Source: OLB23 sp965230965
GTDB taxonomy: Bacteria > Patescibacteriota > Microgenomatia > UBA1406 > HO2-37-13b
Length of the DNA stretch: 64,000 nucleotides
NCBI GenBank assembly: GCA_965230965.1
Contig: OZ246401.1
Location: forward strand, 744,001-808,000
Direction: 5' to 3'
Below the pieces are notes generated by a model, which did not search any database, had not been told where the DNA came from, and saw only the letters and a program-made list of their open reading frames with translations. This document shows positions 25,780 through 34,394 of this stretch, one piece after another. How positions within the stretch are numbered: position 1 is the first letter of the stretch; each line of letters opens with the position of its first letter. A program made the translations under genes and the position numbers.

Positions 25780-25845
25780 TGTACTTGGGACTTATTATAC
25801 TAAATGGCGTATAATGGAAATGATTAGCAGTTTAACAACGTTTTT

Positions 25846-26913
25846 ATGAAGGTTAAGGATTTATTAAAAACGACCGATGTTATCAAAATCTCACCTCAAG
25901 ATACGCTCTCCTCAGTTCTAGCCCAACTCGAATCGTCACATGATGCTGGTTTTGTGTTTGAAGGCAAAAAATTTGTGGGTGTGGTAAATCCGTTTTATGC
26001 CGTAATTAAGAAAACCTTGCCCGGAAGTACAAAAGTACAATCTTGCTTGATTCATCCACCAAAACTACACCTTAATGACAACATGTCAAAGGCCGCGCGC
26101 TTGATGATCGAATCGAAAATTCATTATCTACCTGTCGTTGACGAACACCATGAATTTGTTGGCATCGTTTCTGCGCGCAGATTATTAAGTTACATGTTGC
26201 GAACAGATGATTTTTCTAAGGAAATGCATCAAAAAGTAAGTGATAAAAAAATTGTAACAATAAAGGGGGAAGATAAGCTTAGCAAAGCCCTAAACCTTTT
26301 CAAAGAAAACAAGATTTCTAAGCTTGTGGTGATCAATAATCAAGGAACCTTGGATGGCATTGTTTCACAGTATGATGTGACTGATGCAATTGCTGCTCCG
26401 AAGGAACGACATGCATCCGCATCCCGTTCAGGCGACAAAGATGCACAACTCGATAAGCCTGTGCGCAACTATGCACGCAGCCACGTTACCACATTGGGGG
26501 AGAAGGCAACATATGCTGATGTGACTGCGCATATTCTTGAACAAAAAATAGGAAGTATTGTGATTGTCGATCATAAAAGAACACCTGTTGGTATTGTGAC
26601 AACAAAAGATATTTTGGCATTTATGGTGCCAAAGAGTATTGTGCGCGGCATTGAGGTTTCCGTAAAAGATCTGGGGAAAGATGAGCAGGGAATACTGCAT
26701 AAGGCCGTTCCTACGCTCGAACAAAAGCTTAGATTGCATAATATAAAAGGTGGCCACCTCGTTGTGAAAGGTAAGCATGGCGGTGGCCTCTTTGAAGTGA
26801 CCTTTTCTTGTATTGACGAGCACGGCTATATTTCAGTGCATCTAGAGGGCAAGAACTTTAATGATATAATGGTGGAACTGGCTGATAAAGTTGCGTCACG
26901 CCTCGATCACTAA
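25846..26913 (+). CDS. Multi-CBS-domain protein with a possible ribosome-hibernation-like C-terminus
   Basis: 355 residues. Four CBS motifs can be followed (residues ~1-55, 65-125, 130-185 and 205-265), for example HYLPVVDEHHEFVGIVSARR and KLVVINNQGTLDGIVSQYDV and SIVIVDHKRTPVGIVTTKDI. The last ~85 residues (GIEVSVKDLGKDEQG, LFEVTFSCIDEHGYISVHLE, LADKVASRLDH) resemble a HPF/S30AE fold, although weakly. CBS pairs bind adenine nucleotides, so an energy-sensing ribosome factor is possible but unproven. The start ATG has no SD. lgt follows after 9 nt. Confidence 0.7.
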   Translation: MKVKDLLKTTDVIKISPQDTLSSVLAQLESSHDAGFVFEGKKFVGVVNPFYAVIKKTLPGSTKVQSCLIHPPKLHLNDNMSKAARLMIESKIHYLPVVDEHHEFVGIVSARRLLSYMLRTDDFSKEMHQKVSDKKIVTIKGEDKLSKALNLFKENKISKLVVINNQGTLDGIVSQYDVTDAIAAPKERHASASRSGDKDAQLDKPVRNYARSHVTTLGEKATYADVTAHILEQKIGSIVIVDHKRTPVGIVTTKDILAFMVPKSIVRGIEVSVKDLGKDEQGILHKAVPTLEQKLRLHNIKGGHLVVKGKHGGGLFEVTFSCIDEHGYISVHLEGKNFNDIMVELADKVASRLDH

Positions 26914-26922
26914 GATCTAAAG

Positions 26923-27744
26923 ATGATACCTGTGCTCATACATTTCGGCATTATTAAAATATATACGCTAGGCGTATTCCTTTTAGCAGCCTTTTTGGCG
27001 AGCGCCTTTGTTCTCTGGAAGAATATAAAACTTACCTCGTACAAAGAAGAAGAGATCTTTGACGGTCTTTTTGTGAGCATTATTGGCGCGTTTTTAGGCG
27101 GTCGTTTGGTATATGTTGCGCTCAATTTTGATAAATTTGGATTTAGCATTTTAAAGTTCATTCTGATTAACGGGTATCCGGGGCTTTCACTCTTTGGGGC
27201 TCTGGCAGGGGGTTTTTTGACACTCTTGCTTTTTACTCGTCCACGTAAAATCCATATTCTTGAACTTTCAGAGTACATAATTTCACCATTATTTTTGGCT
27301 ATAACGGTCACAAAAATTGGCAGCTTCTTAAGTGGGTCCGACATTGGCACAGTTACGAAATTTTTACTAAGTGTGCGTTATGCTGGAGTAGAAGGTTTGC
27401 GTCATATTGTAGCCCTTTATGAGGCGATATTCTTTTTTATTGGATTTCTCGTCACATATCGCATACTTTTCACCGTTCGACGAGATCGAGCTAAAGCGGG
27501 AACCTCTCTCATCCTTTTCATTTTATACTTCGGTTTGGTCGAACTAATTCTTGACAATCTAAAACAGAATCATTTATACTTGGCTGGATTGTCGTTCAAC
27601 ATGATAGCGGGAGGCACGCTTTTCATTGTTGGAACAATCTTTTTATTAACAACGTACAGGGAAAATATTATCCTTGTAGCAAAACATTTATTTCCAAAAA
27701 AATCAAAACATGGCACACAAAGATCTCTCGAAAGCACAGATTGA
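26923..27744 (+). CDS. lgt: Prolipoprotein diacylglyceryl transferase (divergent Lgt)
   Basis: 273 residues with about seven transmembrane helices. Lgt features are GAFLGGRLVYVAL, the central NGYPGLSLFGALAGGFLTLL, and RHIVALYEAIFFF (matching RHPSQLYE). Lgt attaches diacylglycerol from phosphatidylglycerol to the lipobox Cys of lipoproteins. The sequence is divergent: several usual Lgt residues differ, and the usual His-Gly core is reduced. It overlaps the next gene by 35 bp in another frame. Confidence 0.8.
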   Translation: MIPVLIHFGIIKIYTLGVFLLAAFLASAFVLWKNIKLTSYKEEEIFDGLFVSIIGAFLGGRLVYVALNFDKFGFSILKFILINGYPGLSLFGALAGGFLTLLLFTRPRKIHILELSEYIISPLFLAITVTKIGSFLSGSDIGTVTKFLLSVRYAGVEGLRHIVALYEAIFFFIGFLVTYRILFTVRRDRAKAGTSLILFILYFGLVELILDNLKQNHLYLAGLSFNMIAGGTLFIVGTIFLLTTYRENIILVAKHLFPKKSKHGTQRSLESTD

Positions 27745-28078
27745 TGAACTCAAACAAGCACTTCTTAACGAAGATATTAATCTTCAAGCTACAATAGGAC
27801 GTTTAAAGAAGCAAGACCCTTTCAATGATCCTGACCATGTAAACGATAACGCAGCAGTTGATACTGATGTTCGTGAACAGATGGGGCACGAGACCATTGC
27901 TGCAGAAATTGAATCGCTCCAAAAGAAAATGGAGTTGGTACATATGGCACTTCAAAAAATCGAAAAAGGGACATATGGCATTTGTGAAAAAACAAAAGAA
28001 CCAATTCCTTATGAGCGCCTCAAACTTGTACCTGAAGCTCGATACTCAATTGAGTACGAACGCCAAATCAAGATATGA
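27710..28078 (+). CDS. DksA/TraR-type protein lacking the zinc-finger cysteines
   Basis: 122 residues. The long coiled-coil N-terminus (LSKAQIDELKQALLNEDINL) and the C-terminal block GTYGICEKTKEPIPYERLKL with VPEARY match the DksA/TraR family. Of the usual four zinc Cys only the first is present (GIC; CxxT instead of CxxC; none at the end). In DksA this domain enters the RNA-polymerase secondary channel. Without zinc it may still fold, as in Cys-poor paralogues. The start ATG lies inside lgt. Confidence 0.75.
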   Translation: MAHKDLSKAQIDELKQALLNEDINLQATIGRLKKQDPFNDPDHVNDNAAVDTDVREQMGHETIAAEIESLQKKMELVHMALQKIEKGTYGICEKTKEPIPYERLKLVPEARYSIEYERQIKI

Positions 28079-28092
28079 TATCATGAAGGGAT

Positions 28093-29814
28093 ATGTCAGG
28101 ATTACCCTTAGACTTCCTTTTTAATGCAATAATCTTCATTCTTTTTCCTTTTCTTGGCGGCGCAATTATGACGAAATTGAAGTTGCCTCGCATGCTTGGA
28201 TATATTGTGTCCGGCATGGCACTTGGTGTACTGACTAAGGGGACGGCTGACCAATTTTTATCCAATGTTGCACAAATCGGACTTATTCTGTTGCTGTTTA
28301 CTATTGGTCTTGAGACAAACGTTAATAAACTTCGTCGCTTTGGCAAGCTTCTTTTGGGAGTGGGGCTGTCACAAATGATGCTCACAACGCTTGTATTTTT
28401 TTCGCTCATTATGCTCCGTGGGACTACAATGCTTGAAGCATTTATCATCGCATTTGCATTTTCACTTTCATCTACAGCCCTTGTTTCAAAAATAATTCAA
28501 GAAAAAGGAGAAGAGGATTCCTTAATGGGAAGCCTCACGCTGGGAATTCTTATTTTGCAGGATCTTATGGTAATTCCGTTTATGATTTTTCTTTCTTCGC
28601 TTGGAGCAGGATCAGGACCTCTAGATATTTTGAGCGACATTCTTAAAACAACAGGGAAGACCATTTTTATTTTGGCTGCCATGTACGTTGTTGGCCAGAA
28701 ACTTGCGCCATTTGTATTTTCAAAGACGGCGCATTTATCAAAGGAATTACTCAATTTATTGACGATATTAACGATTGTATCAGCGGTTTTTATGTTTACG
28801 TATCTTGGTTTATCGCCAGCTATTGCGGCATTTGCAGCCGGGGTTATTATCGGTGGGACAATGGAGCATTATCAGATTTTCTCGCAAATGCGCCCGCTGC
28901 GCGACTTATTTACGATTCTATTTTTTGTTGTTATGGGCGCGACACTCGACGTATCGCAGCTTTTTGTGCAACTTCCCGCAACAATTCTTTTTGTTACTGT
29001 GGCAATGGTGCTCAAATTTCTTATTGTTGATGCATTGTTTACATACTTTAAATTCCACTCAAAGACCGCGTTTAGTGGAGCATTAATGCTTTCGCAGATC
29101 GGAGAATTTGCCTTTGTGGTATTGAAACAAAGCCAGGTTGGGGGAATTGTAAGTAATGATACATATTACTTTGCTATTGCGGCGACCCTTATTACCATTA
29201 CCGTGTCGCCAATTCTTATCGATCATAAAGATCACATGTATGCAGCAATCAGAAAGTTTATTCGTGCGCGATTGCCCGCAGTCGATCACTACATCGCGCA
29301 CCGGCTCGATAGTGAGCCAGCACATATCGATGTGCTCTCATTAAAGGACCATGTCGTTATATGCGGTTATGGTAGGGTAGGGAGCTATATAGGTCGAGCA
29401 CTCACACTAGCGAATGTGCCATTCATTGCAATTGACTATAATGCACAAATTGTTGAAGAGCAAAAGAAGAAAGGTGTCAATATTATTTATGGCGATCCCA
29501 GCGACATTGACATTTTAGACTTCGCAGAAACCGATCATGCTGCCATGTTGGTTTCTGCCGTTCCTGACCTATTTTCGCAAGAAATGATTGTTTTAAATGC
29601 AAAAATTTTGAATCCAAAAGTAACTATTCTGTCGCGTATTGCCGTTGATGCGTATCGCCAACGCATTAAAGATTTAGGCGCAGAGGTAGTTGTGCAACCA
29701 GAGTTTGAAGCAGCGTTATCAATTGTGAAAAAGGTGCTTGTCGGTTTCAATATGCCAAAAAAAGATATCCTAGGGAAAGTGAAGCGCCTAAAAATTGAAC
29801 ATGGCATGGCGTAA
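28093..29814 (+). CDS. CPA2-family cation/proton antiporter with TrkA-N domain
   Basis: 573 residues. About 12 transmembrane helices fill residues 1-~390 (KefB/CPA2 fold, GYIVSGMALGVL, LLLFTIGLETNVNKLRRFGK, AAGVIIGGTMEHY). A cytoplasmic Rossmann RCK/TrkA-N domain follows at ~425-545 (HVVICGYGRVGSYIGRALT). Such proteins exchange K+ or Na+ for H+ under nucleotide control. The ATG has a weak AGGG upstream. The next gene overlaps by 14 bp. Confidence 0.9.
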   Translation: MSGLPLDFLFNAIIFILFPFLGGAIMTKLKLPRMLGYIVSGMALGVLTKGTADQFLSNVAQIGLILLLFTIGLETNVNKLRRFGKLLLGVGLSQMMLTTLVFFSLIMLRGTTMLEAFIIAFAFSLSSTALVSKIIQEKGEEDSLMGSLTLGILILQDLMVIPFMIFLSSLGAGSGPLDILSDILKTTGKTIFILAAMYVVGQKLAPFVFSKTAHLSKELLNLLTILTIVSAVFMFTYLGLSPAIAAFAAGVIIGGTMEHYQIFSQMRPLRDLFTILFFVVMGATLDVSQLFVQLPATILFVTVAMVLKFLIVDALFTYFKFHSKTAFSGALMLSQIGEFAFVVLKQSQVGGIVSNDTYYFAIAATLITITVSPILIDHKDHMYAAIRKFIRARLPAVDHYIAHRLDSEPAHIDVLSLKDHVVICGYGRVGSYIGRALTLANVPFIAIDYNAQIVEEQKKKGVNIIYGDPSDIDILDFAETDHAAMLVSAVPDLFSQEMIVLNAKILNPKVTILSRIAVDAYRQRIKDLGAEVVVQPEFEAALSIVKKVLVGFNMPKKDILGKVKRLKIEHGMA

Positions 29815-30682
29815 GAATGGCGCGAAGCGCCACAATATGATCCTATATGGTGTCGCAGGGGCAATCTTTTTGTATATGGCTATCGTGACCCTGCGTGCAC
29901 TACACACTTCAGCTATTTTTGCTCGTCATGACAGAATTAATGTCGCATTCTTTGGAGAAGAAGCAACCATACTTTCTTTTGGCCTTACTGACAATGTGAA
30001 CTATATTGTCAGCTTATCGCATGAACAAAAAATAATGATTCCCGGCGGCTACAATGAGTATCCATTAGGCTCGCTCGGGAAGCTTGTTGCTATAGAAAAA
30101 GATCCAAGCATTTTGCAGCGCACTTTTTCTTCAATGACGTCGGCATATGTGAATTATTATGTGTCACCAAAAAAACCCGAGGTATATGAAAAGCCCGATA
30201 CAGACGAGCCGACATATCAAAAGCTTGATCTTATCACGCGCATTTTTTCATCTAAAAATATGACCAACATGAATATTTTTGACAAAATGTATGTTGGATA
30301 TCTTATTGCAAAGCGCCGTCAACAGGATTACGTGGTATTGCGCGGCGCATCTGAAAAATCTTTCCAGAAAAAATATAAGGGCTTTTTTTATCATCAATCA
30401 CTTCGTGAGGAAGGGCTTGAAGTAAAAATTTTATATCACAATTATAAAAGCGCGGTAACGCTTTCGCGCATTATTGAAGGGCAGGGGATTCGGATTGTCG
30501 ATTTGTCTCCGACAAGTCGCGTGGATTTTCAAAATTGCCTTATTCGCTCCAACCTTACACGTTCTTCTCAAACCATACGTTTCTTACAGCATGCATTTCA
30601 CTGCTCACTCGAGCAGGGAGAGACAGAGGGGGTTGATATAGTACTATACTTAGGAAAGGAAATCGAAAACTTATGGGAATAG
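29801..30682 (+). CDS. Membrane-anchored protein with LytR-C-terminal-like region
   Basis: 293 residues from the ATG at 29801, overlapping the antiporter end. One N-terminal transmembrane helix (MILYGVAGAIFLYMAIVTL, ~13-32) precedes an extracellular part. The last ~90 residues (EVKILYHNYKSAVTLSRIIE, GIRIVDLSPTS) resemble the LytR_C domain that often follows LCP domains, but no LCP catalytic region is present. Probably an envelope protein. Translationally coupled to its neighbours on both sides. Confidence 0.55.
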   Translation: MAWRKNGAKRHNMILYGVAGAIFLYMAIVTLRALHTSAIFARHDRINVAFFGEEATILSFGLTDNVNYIVSLSHEQKIMIPGGYNEYPLGSLGKLVAIEKDPSILQRTFSSMTSAYVNYYVSPKKPEVYEKPDTDEPTYQKLDLITRIFSSKNMTNMNIFDKMYVGYLIAKRRQQDYVVLRGASEKSFQKKYKGFFYHQSLREEGLEVKILYHNYKSAVTLSRIIEGQGIRIVDLSPTSRVDFQNCLIRSNLTRSSQTIRFLQHAFHCSLEQGETEGVDIVLYLGKEIENLWE

Positions 30683-30876
30683 TTGCAACAGCACTCATTA
30701 TTTTAGTCGTCTCTTTTATACTCGCATTACGTTCAATGAGCGATATTAATTTTGGTGACGAATTGGAAAAATTCTTTCAGAGAAGAAAAATTAAGGGTTC
30801 AATTGTATTTTTTGATGGAAAGGTAGAGCATTACGAGCATCATTCTTCAAAATCATCGTCATCATCATCTTCGTGA
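30673..30876 (+). CDS. Small single-pass membrane protein with Ser-rich tail
   Basis: 67 residues. One transmembrane helix (IVATALIILVVSFILAL) then a cytoplasmic region (RSMSDINFGDELEKFFQRRK) and a HHSSKSSSSSSS tail. It overlaps the preceding gene by 10 bp, which supports translation. The tail is encoded by DNA that, read on the other strand, gives the Asp-rich tail of the TPR protein (30840-31685). Function unknown. Confidence 0.6.
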   Translation: MGIVATALIILVVSFILALRSMSDINFGDELEKFFQRRKIKGSIVFFDGKVEHYEHHSSKSSSSSSS

Positions 30877-31685
30877 AGCTCAGAAAAGTACGTATCTTCA
30901 TCTTTTTCGTTGCGGTCGAACTCATCAAGATTGTCAAAGTCATGGGCGCGGTCATCGCTCTCAATATCTGTTGGAACTCCTTCCATATCATCGTTGTCCT
31001 CAGATCCTTCATTAGATTCATCATCAGCATTTTTTCCCGACATAAGCTTAAAATCGTCTTGAATGTTTTCAGGGAATGATACAAAGTTCTTTACCTTTCT
31101 TCCTTTCTTCTCTTCGCGAATAAAGACATCGACACTATTTTTTGTAGCTGCTTTTATAAAAGTGTTGAAGGTGCTTTTGCCTTCGAGAAAGAACATCAAG
31201 CGTTTTGAAATATCGTCAGGTAGCGCGCCAATATATTCATCTCGCTCATTGCGAACCTCAATGCGGCGCTTTTTTATACGTAATTCTACTTTTTCACCAA
31301 TACTTAAATGCGCTAAAACATCTGCCTTACCAACATTTAAGAGTGTGACAACCTTTGTTTTTCCACGCAAATTCATGAAAATATTTGGGTCAACAGGGAG
31401 ATCTCCATTAGATTTATTGCCTGATTTAACTAAAATACTGAGTTTTTCAATATTATTGCGAGCAATGATATTGTTAGGATCAATTTTTAAGGCCTCTTGA
31501 TAATATTTTTTCGATTCTTTGAATTTATTTTGCTGCATATAGGCAAATCCAAGCCCAAGATATGCATCGAGGTACTCGCTATTCATTTCGAGTATTCGTT
31601 GATTAAGCTGTACAGCCTTTTCCCAATTACTGGTAATTGCTGCATCAACTGCTTGTTTGTGAAGGTTTTCTATTTGTAGTTCCAT
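30840..31685 (-). CDS. TPR protein with very acidic C-terminus
   Basis: 281 residues from the ATG at 31685 (the preceding in-frame codons lack any initiation signal). Two to three TPR units occupy ~1-75 (AAITSNWEKAVQLNQRILEM, AYLGLGFAYMQQNKFKESKK, YYQEALKIDPNN). A middle domain (~95-200) with RIKKRRIEVRNERDEYIG is unrecognised. The tail is extremely Asp/Glu-rich and ends DDDDDDFEE. TPRs mediate protein contacts. Convergent and overlapping by 37 bp with the small membrane gene. Confidence 0.7.
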   Translation of the reverse strand: MELQIENLHKQAVDAAITSNWEKAVQLNQRILEMNSEYLDAYLGLGFAYMQQNKFKESKKYYQEALKIDPNNIIARNNIEKLSILVKSGNKSNGDLPVDPNIFMNLRGKTKVVTLLNVGKADVLAHLSIGEKVELRIKKRRIEVRNERDEYIGALPDDISKRLMFFLEGKSTFNTFIKAATKNSVDVFIREEKKGRKVKNFVSFPENIQDDFKLMSGKNADDESNEGSEDNDDMEGVPTDIESDDRAHDFDNLDEFDRNEKDEDTYFSELHEDDDDDDFEE

Positions 31686-31751
31686 AGAGACAAACTGATT
31701 TTGTAGTATAATGAGAACGCATTTGTTTGTCAACAAACACAATTTTTTTCT

Positions 31752-32444
31752 ATGTCAGGACACTCTAAATGGGCCAACATAAAACGGAAGAAGGGAGTAA
31801 ATGATGCACAAAGAAGTGCAGTTTTTACAAAAATGTCGCGTATTATTAGCACTGCCGTGCATGAAGGTGGCGGCATTGGCGACCCAGATAAGAATTTTAA
31901 GCTGCGACTTGCTGTTGACCGCGCGAAAGCGGTAAATATGCCAAAAGATACGATTCAGCGCGCGATTGATAAGGCAGCTGGTGGTGATGGGTCGCAGATG
32001 AAAGAGATGCTGTATGAGGGGTTTGACCCTTCTGGTGTGGCTATTCTCATTTCGGCTACAACTGATAATCCAAATCGAACTTACGCCGAGGTTAAATTAG
32101 CTTTAGAAAAGAATGGGGGAAAGATGGCCTCGCCTAACGCCGTTGCATACCAGTTTACTAAGTGCGGCGTGCTTGAGCTTCCTAAGTCAACAACAAGCGA
32201 GGAACAGGCGTATGCGTTGCTTGATGAGTATCAGGCCATGGACATGGAAGAAGAAGAGGGAAGTTTTATTCTATATATTCCCTTTGAGCAGATGGGCAAA
32301 GTAAAAGAAGGAAATATTGATGTGTTTTATCGTCCCTCCTCGACTATTAAGCTGAGCGAGGCGGATGCCGAGCGTGTAGAAGCATATATTGAAAAGCTTG
32401 AGGAACTTGATGATGTTATGAACGTGTACTCAAATTACGAATGA
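31752..32444 (+). CDS. yebC: YebC/PmpR family protein
   Basis: 230 residues, slightly short of the usual ~240-250. The signature N-terminus MSGHSKWANIKRKKGVNDAQ is intact, with GGIGDPDKNFKLRLAVDRAK, NMPKDTIQRAIDKAAG and YEGFDPSGVAIL. Family members are described as DNA-binding regulators and, more recently, as translation factors that relieve stalling at proline stretches; the Pro-rich secreted proteins here make the second role attractive (inference). A TATAAT lies ~40 bp upstream. The next gene overlaps by 4 bp. Confidence 0.95.
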   Translation: MSGHSKWANIKRKKGVNDAQRSAVFTKMSRIISTAVHEGGGIGDPDKNFKLRLAVDRAKAVNMPKDTIQRAIDKAAGGDGSQMKEMLYEGFDPSGVAILISATTDNPNRTYAEVKLALEKNGGKMASPNAVAYQFTKCGVLELPKSTTSEEQAYALLDEYQAMDMEEEEGSFILYIPFEQMGKVKEGNIDVFYRPSSTIKLSEADAERVEAYIEKLEELDDVMNVYSNYE

Positions 32445-33235
32445 AAAAGTTATTTAAGTTATTTGGCCAAGTAGGGAAAAGACAAAGATTTATAATCTCA
32501 ACCTTTGGTCTTGCTGCTGTTGTCCTAAGCTCAACATTCTTTAGTTTCCAAGACATATATATATTTGTCCCGCTTATATTCATTATGGTTTATACCGGGA
32601 CGTTTTTTTCAGTTCTTGAAGACATATCTGAGCATGAGTGGATAATGCTGTTTTTGCATCCCGTGTATTTATCCATCGTTTTCTACCTTTTTTACTTCTT
32701 TTTGCCTCAGCGATGGCTTACGCGGTTGCCATTCATCTTTTTCTATACGATCGCAATTTACGCCGTCCTCTTATCGCAGAATATTTTTAATGTCGGCGTA
32801 ACAAAAAGCCTTCAGCTCTTTAGAGCAGCCTATTCTGTGAATTTTTTGTTTTTGACGATTTCGGCATTCTTGACTTACAGCCTCATTATTTCACTGCGCA
32901 TGTACTTCTTTTTTAACTTCTTGTTAATTTTTGTAACCACAATTCCACTTGCGTTGCATCTTTTGTGGAGTGTGAGCCCAGCCTCACGAGTCGAGAGAAG
33001 TTTAGTTCGACAGAGTATCTTTATCTCTTTGCTTTTAGCTGAAGTAGGGATGTTACTTTCATTCATGCCCATCAACCAGTCTATCTATGCGCTCGTTTTG
33101 ACCTCACTTTATTATGGTCTGTGCGGCCTTTTTCAGGTCTACCTCCAAGGCTCATTTTTTAAAGAACGCATTCGAGAGTTTGTCATGGTGTTTATTTTTA
33201 CACTCGTTATTTTTATTCTGGGCACTCGCTGGTAA
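32441..33235 (+). CDS. Polytopic membrane protein, unknown function
   Basis: 264 residues with about seven transmembrane helices across almost the whole length (for example IFVPLIFIMVYTGTFF, YLSIVFYLFYFFLPQ, FFFNFLLIFVTTIPLALHLL, FVMVFIFTLVIFILG). The N-terminus is basic (MKKLFKLFGQVGKRQR). It overlaps yebC by four bases (ATGA) and is the last gene before the 1-kb non-coding region. No function could be assigned. Confidence 0.65.
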   Translation: MKKLFKLFGQVGKRQRFIISTFGLAAVVLSSTFFSFQDIYIFVPLIFIMVYTGTFFSVLEDISEHEWIMLFLHPVYLSIVFYLFYFFLPQRWLTRLPFIFFYTIAIYAVLLSQNIFNVGVTKSLQLFRAAYSVNFLFLTISAFLTYSLIISLRMYFFFNFLLIFVTTIPLALHLLWSVSPASRVERSLVRQSIFISLLLAEVGMLLSFMPINQSIYALVLTSLYYGLCGLFQVYLQGSFFKERIREFVMVFIFTLVIFILGTRW

Positions 33236-33997
33236 GTATAAAAAAGTATTGTTGTTGAGTTCATTTTGATATTTTTCAAGGTCATCATACGGTGGAGGAG
33301 AGGGGAGAAGCAAAATTCACGAACGTGCGTTTTATATCCTATAGTAAATGACCCATAGTAATATCCTATAGTAATTAACTAATTATTCACGTACGTGAAA
33401 TTTATAAAAGGCGAGGCGTGAAAGTTTGTTTGTATGGGTACAGATAAAAAGAAAAGTCTATAAAAAAGTGAGCGTAAATTGAAAGAATAGAAAGATATAA
33501 TGCTCCAAACCGAACGCCGCCACACTCTTCGAGATGGGTGTCTATCACTGTTGTGGATAACTGCTAATGCACACACTACAAACCAGCTGAATTTAGCCTG
33601 AAAAGTCTATTTATGGATTGATATAAAGCTCTAAATTGCACTGACTATTTGATGCTATGTGATACAGTTATGAGGCTAAAAACGAAAGTGTGGAAAGCTA
33701 CAAGGCTCTAAATTAAAACAATTACGTAAAAAGCGCACTAAAGTCAATTAAAATTACACTCAAATGTTTTTAAATTAGCTGATATGACGGGCTAAATTGA
33801 AACGACGTCAGATTAAGCGAGAGGGGCCGGGTTTGGTATCTATAGATAAAGTTTAATACGGTGCACATTAGGAATTTGAAAAGTAATAAGGAAAAATATA
33901 GGGACAGCAATAATGAGATGTAGAATTTCTACTATCACTCTGCGAGAGGTGTCCCATATGTGTCTTTAATGGTATCCATGGATGCGGGGAATGTTAG
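33236..33997. other. Non-coding region with palindromes, short repeats and a DnaA-box match
   Basis: About 760 bp with no credible gene. It holds the paired palindromes at 33316-33406; a perfect TGTGGATAA (33552-33560, DnaA-box consensus read on the minus strand) and a weaker TGTGGAAAG (33689); the palindrome TATCTATAGATA (33837-33848); and a recurring GGCT(CT)AAATT motif at about 33628, 33704 and 33789, inverted near 33589. It is AT-rich. Possible roles are a replication or partition locus, a structured RNA, or decayed sequence; none is proven. Confidence 0.45.
33316..33406. repeat. Paired palindromes with CCTATAGTAA triplet between them
   Basis: Two related units 70 bp apart: TTCACGAACGTGCGTTTTAT (33316) and TTCACGTACGTGAAATTTAT (33386); the second contains the 14-bp palindrome TTCACGTACGTGAA. 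Between them are three -10-like CCTATAGTAA/CCCATAGTAA units about 13-14 bp apart (33338-33377). The two-unit layout recalls the 63-68-bp spacing of the TTCCACG(C/T)ACTAGTAC pairs in the inverted repeats at 1462 and 4302. Confidence 0.5.
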
Positions 33998-34177
33998 TTA
34001 TATAACGTCGTAAATTGTATCTTTTACGACGTGATCTAAACCTTCTGTGAGAGTAGTGTAGTTTGATAGCTGATACATTGTATCTCTGTATTCTCGCTTA
34101 TTTCCTGCTATGTGTAGAAATGCTTCTTGAATTGTTCCTGCTATTATTCCCCAGTTCGTCCCCGTATATTTATTCAT
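33998..34177 (-). CDS. Possible small protein, 59 residues
   Basis: Reading frame from ATG 34177: MNKYTGTNWGIIAGTIQEAF, a basic middle (HIAGNKREYRDTMYQL), and an end in VVKDTIYDVI. Its composition is protein-like and lacks the low complexity of a random AT-rich frame. There is no SD; no clear -10 is seen. The 3' end carries a perfect 10-bp inverted repeat ACGTCGTAAA/TTTACGACGT. A second short frame just downstream (MDTIKDTYGTPLAE) repeats the DTI-KDT flavour, so this could be the remains of a longer gene. Moderate to low confidence. Confidence 0.35.
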   Translation of the reverse strand: MNKYTGTNWGIIAGTIQEAFLHIAGNKREYRDTMYQLSNYTTLTEGLDHVVKDTIYDVI

Positions 34178-34328
34178 TATTTTGCGTACTATAAGATGCG
34201 GGAAATATAGATTTATACTGTCAGAATGCTCTACCCTCTACTCCACTCTGAGCGGAATTTTGGCAGAGAGGGGTGTTTCGGTGAAGTTTATTAGCCTCAA
34301 GTTGAGGTAGAAGTATATTTGGTACGGT

Positions 34329-34363
34329 CATCCGCCCCTCGCCGCAATGGCGAGGGGCGGATG
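34329..34363 (-). terminator. Stem-loop after the aldolase gene
   Basis: 15-bp perfect stem CATCCGCCCCTCGCC / GGCGAGGGGCGGATG with loop GCAAT, 32 bp beyond the minus-strand stop. No T-run follows on the minus strand. Confidence 0.55.
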
Positions 34364-34394
34364 GATCCGTTCGTTGGTGTCGACCGCCTTGCGG

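Noticed and set aside
33913..33940. AATTTCTACT resembling the end of a Cas12a-type CRISPR repeat
   Set aside because: It occurs once, as part of a short GTAGAATTTCTAC palindrome; there are no repeats, spacers or cas genes.
33236..33997. tmRNA, RNase P RNA or SRP RNA in the gene-free region
   Set aside because: None of the conserved core sequences of these RNAs that I know was found on either strand.
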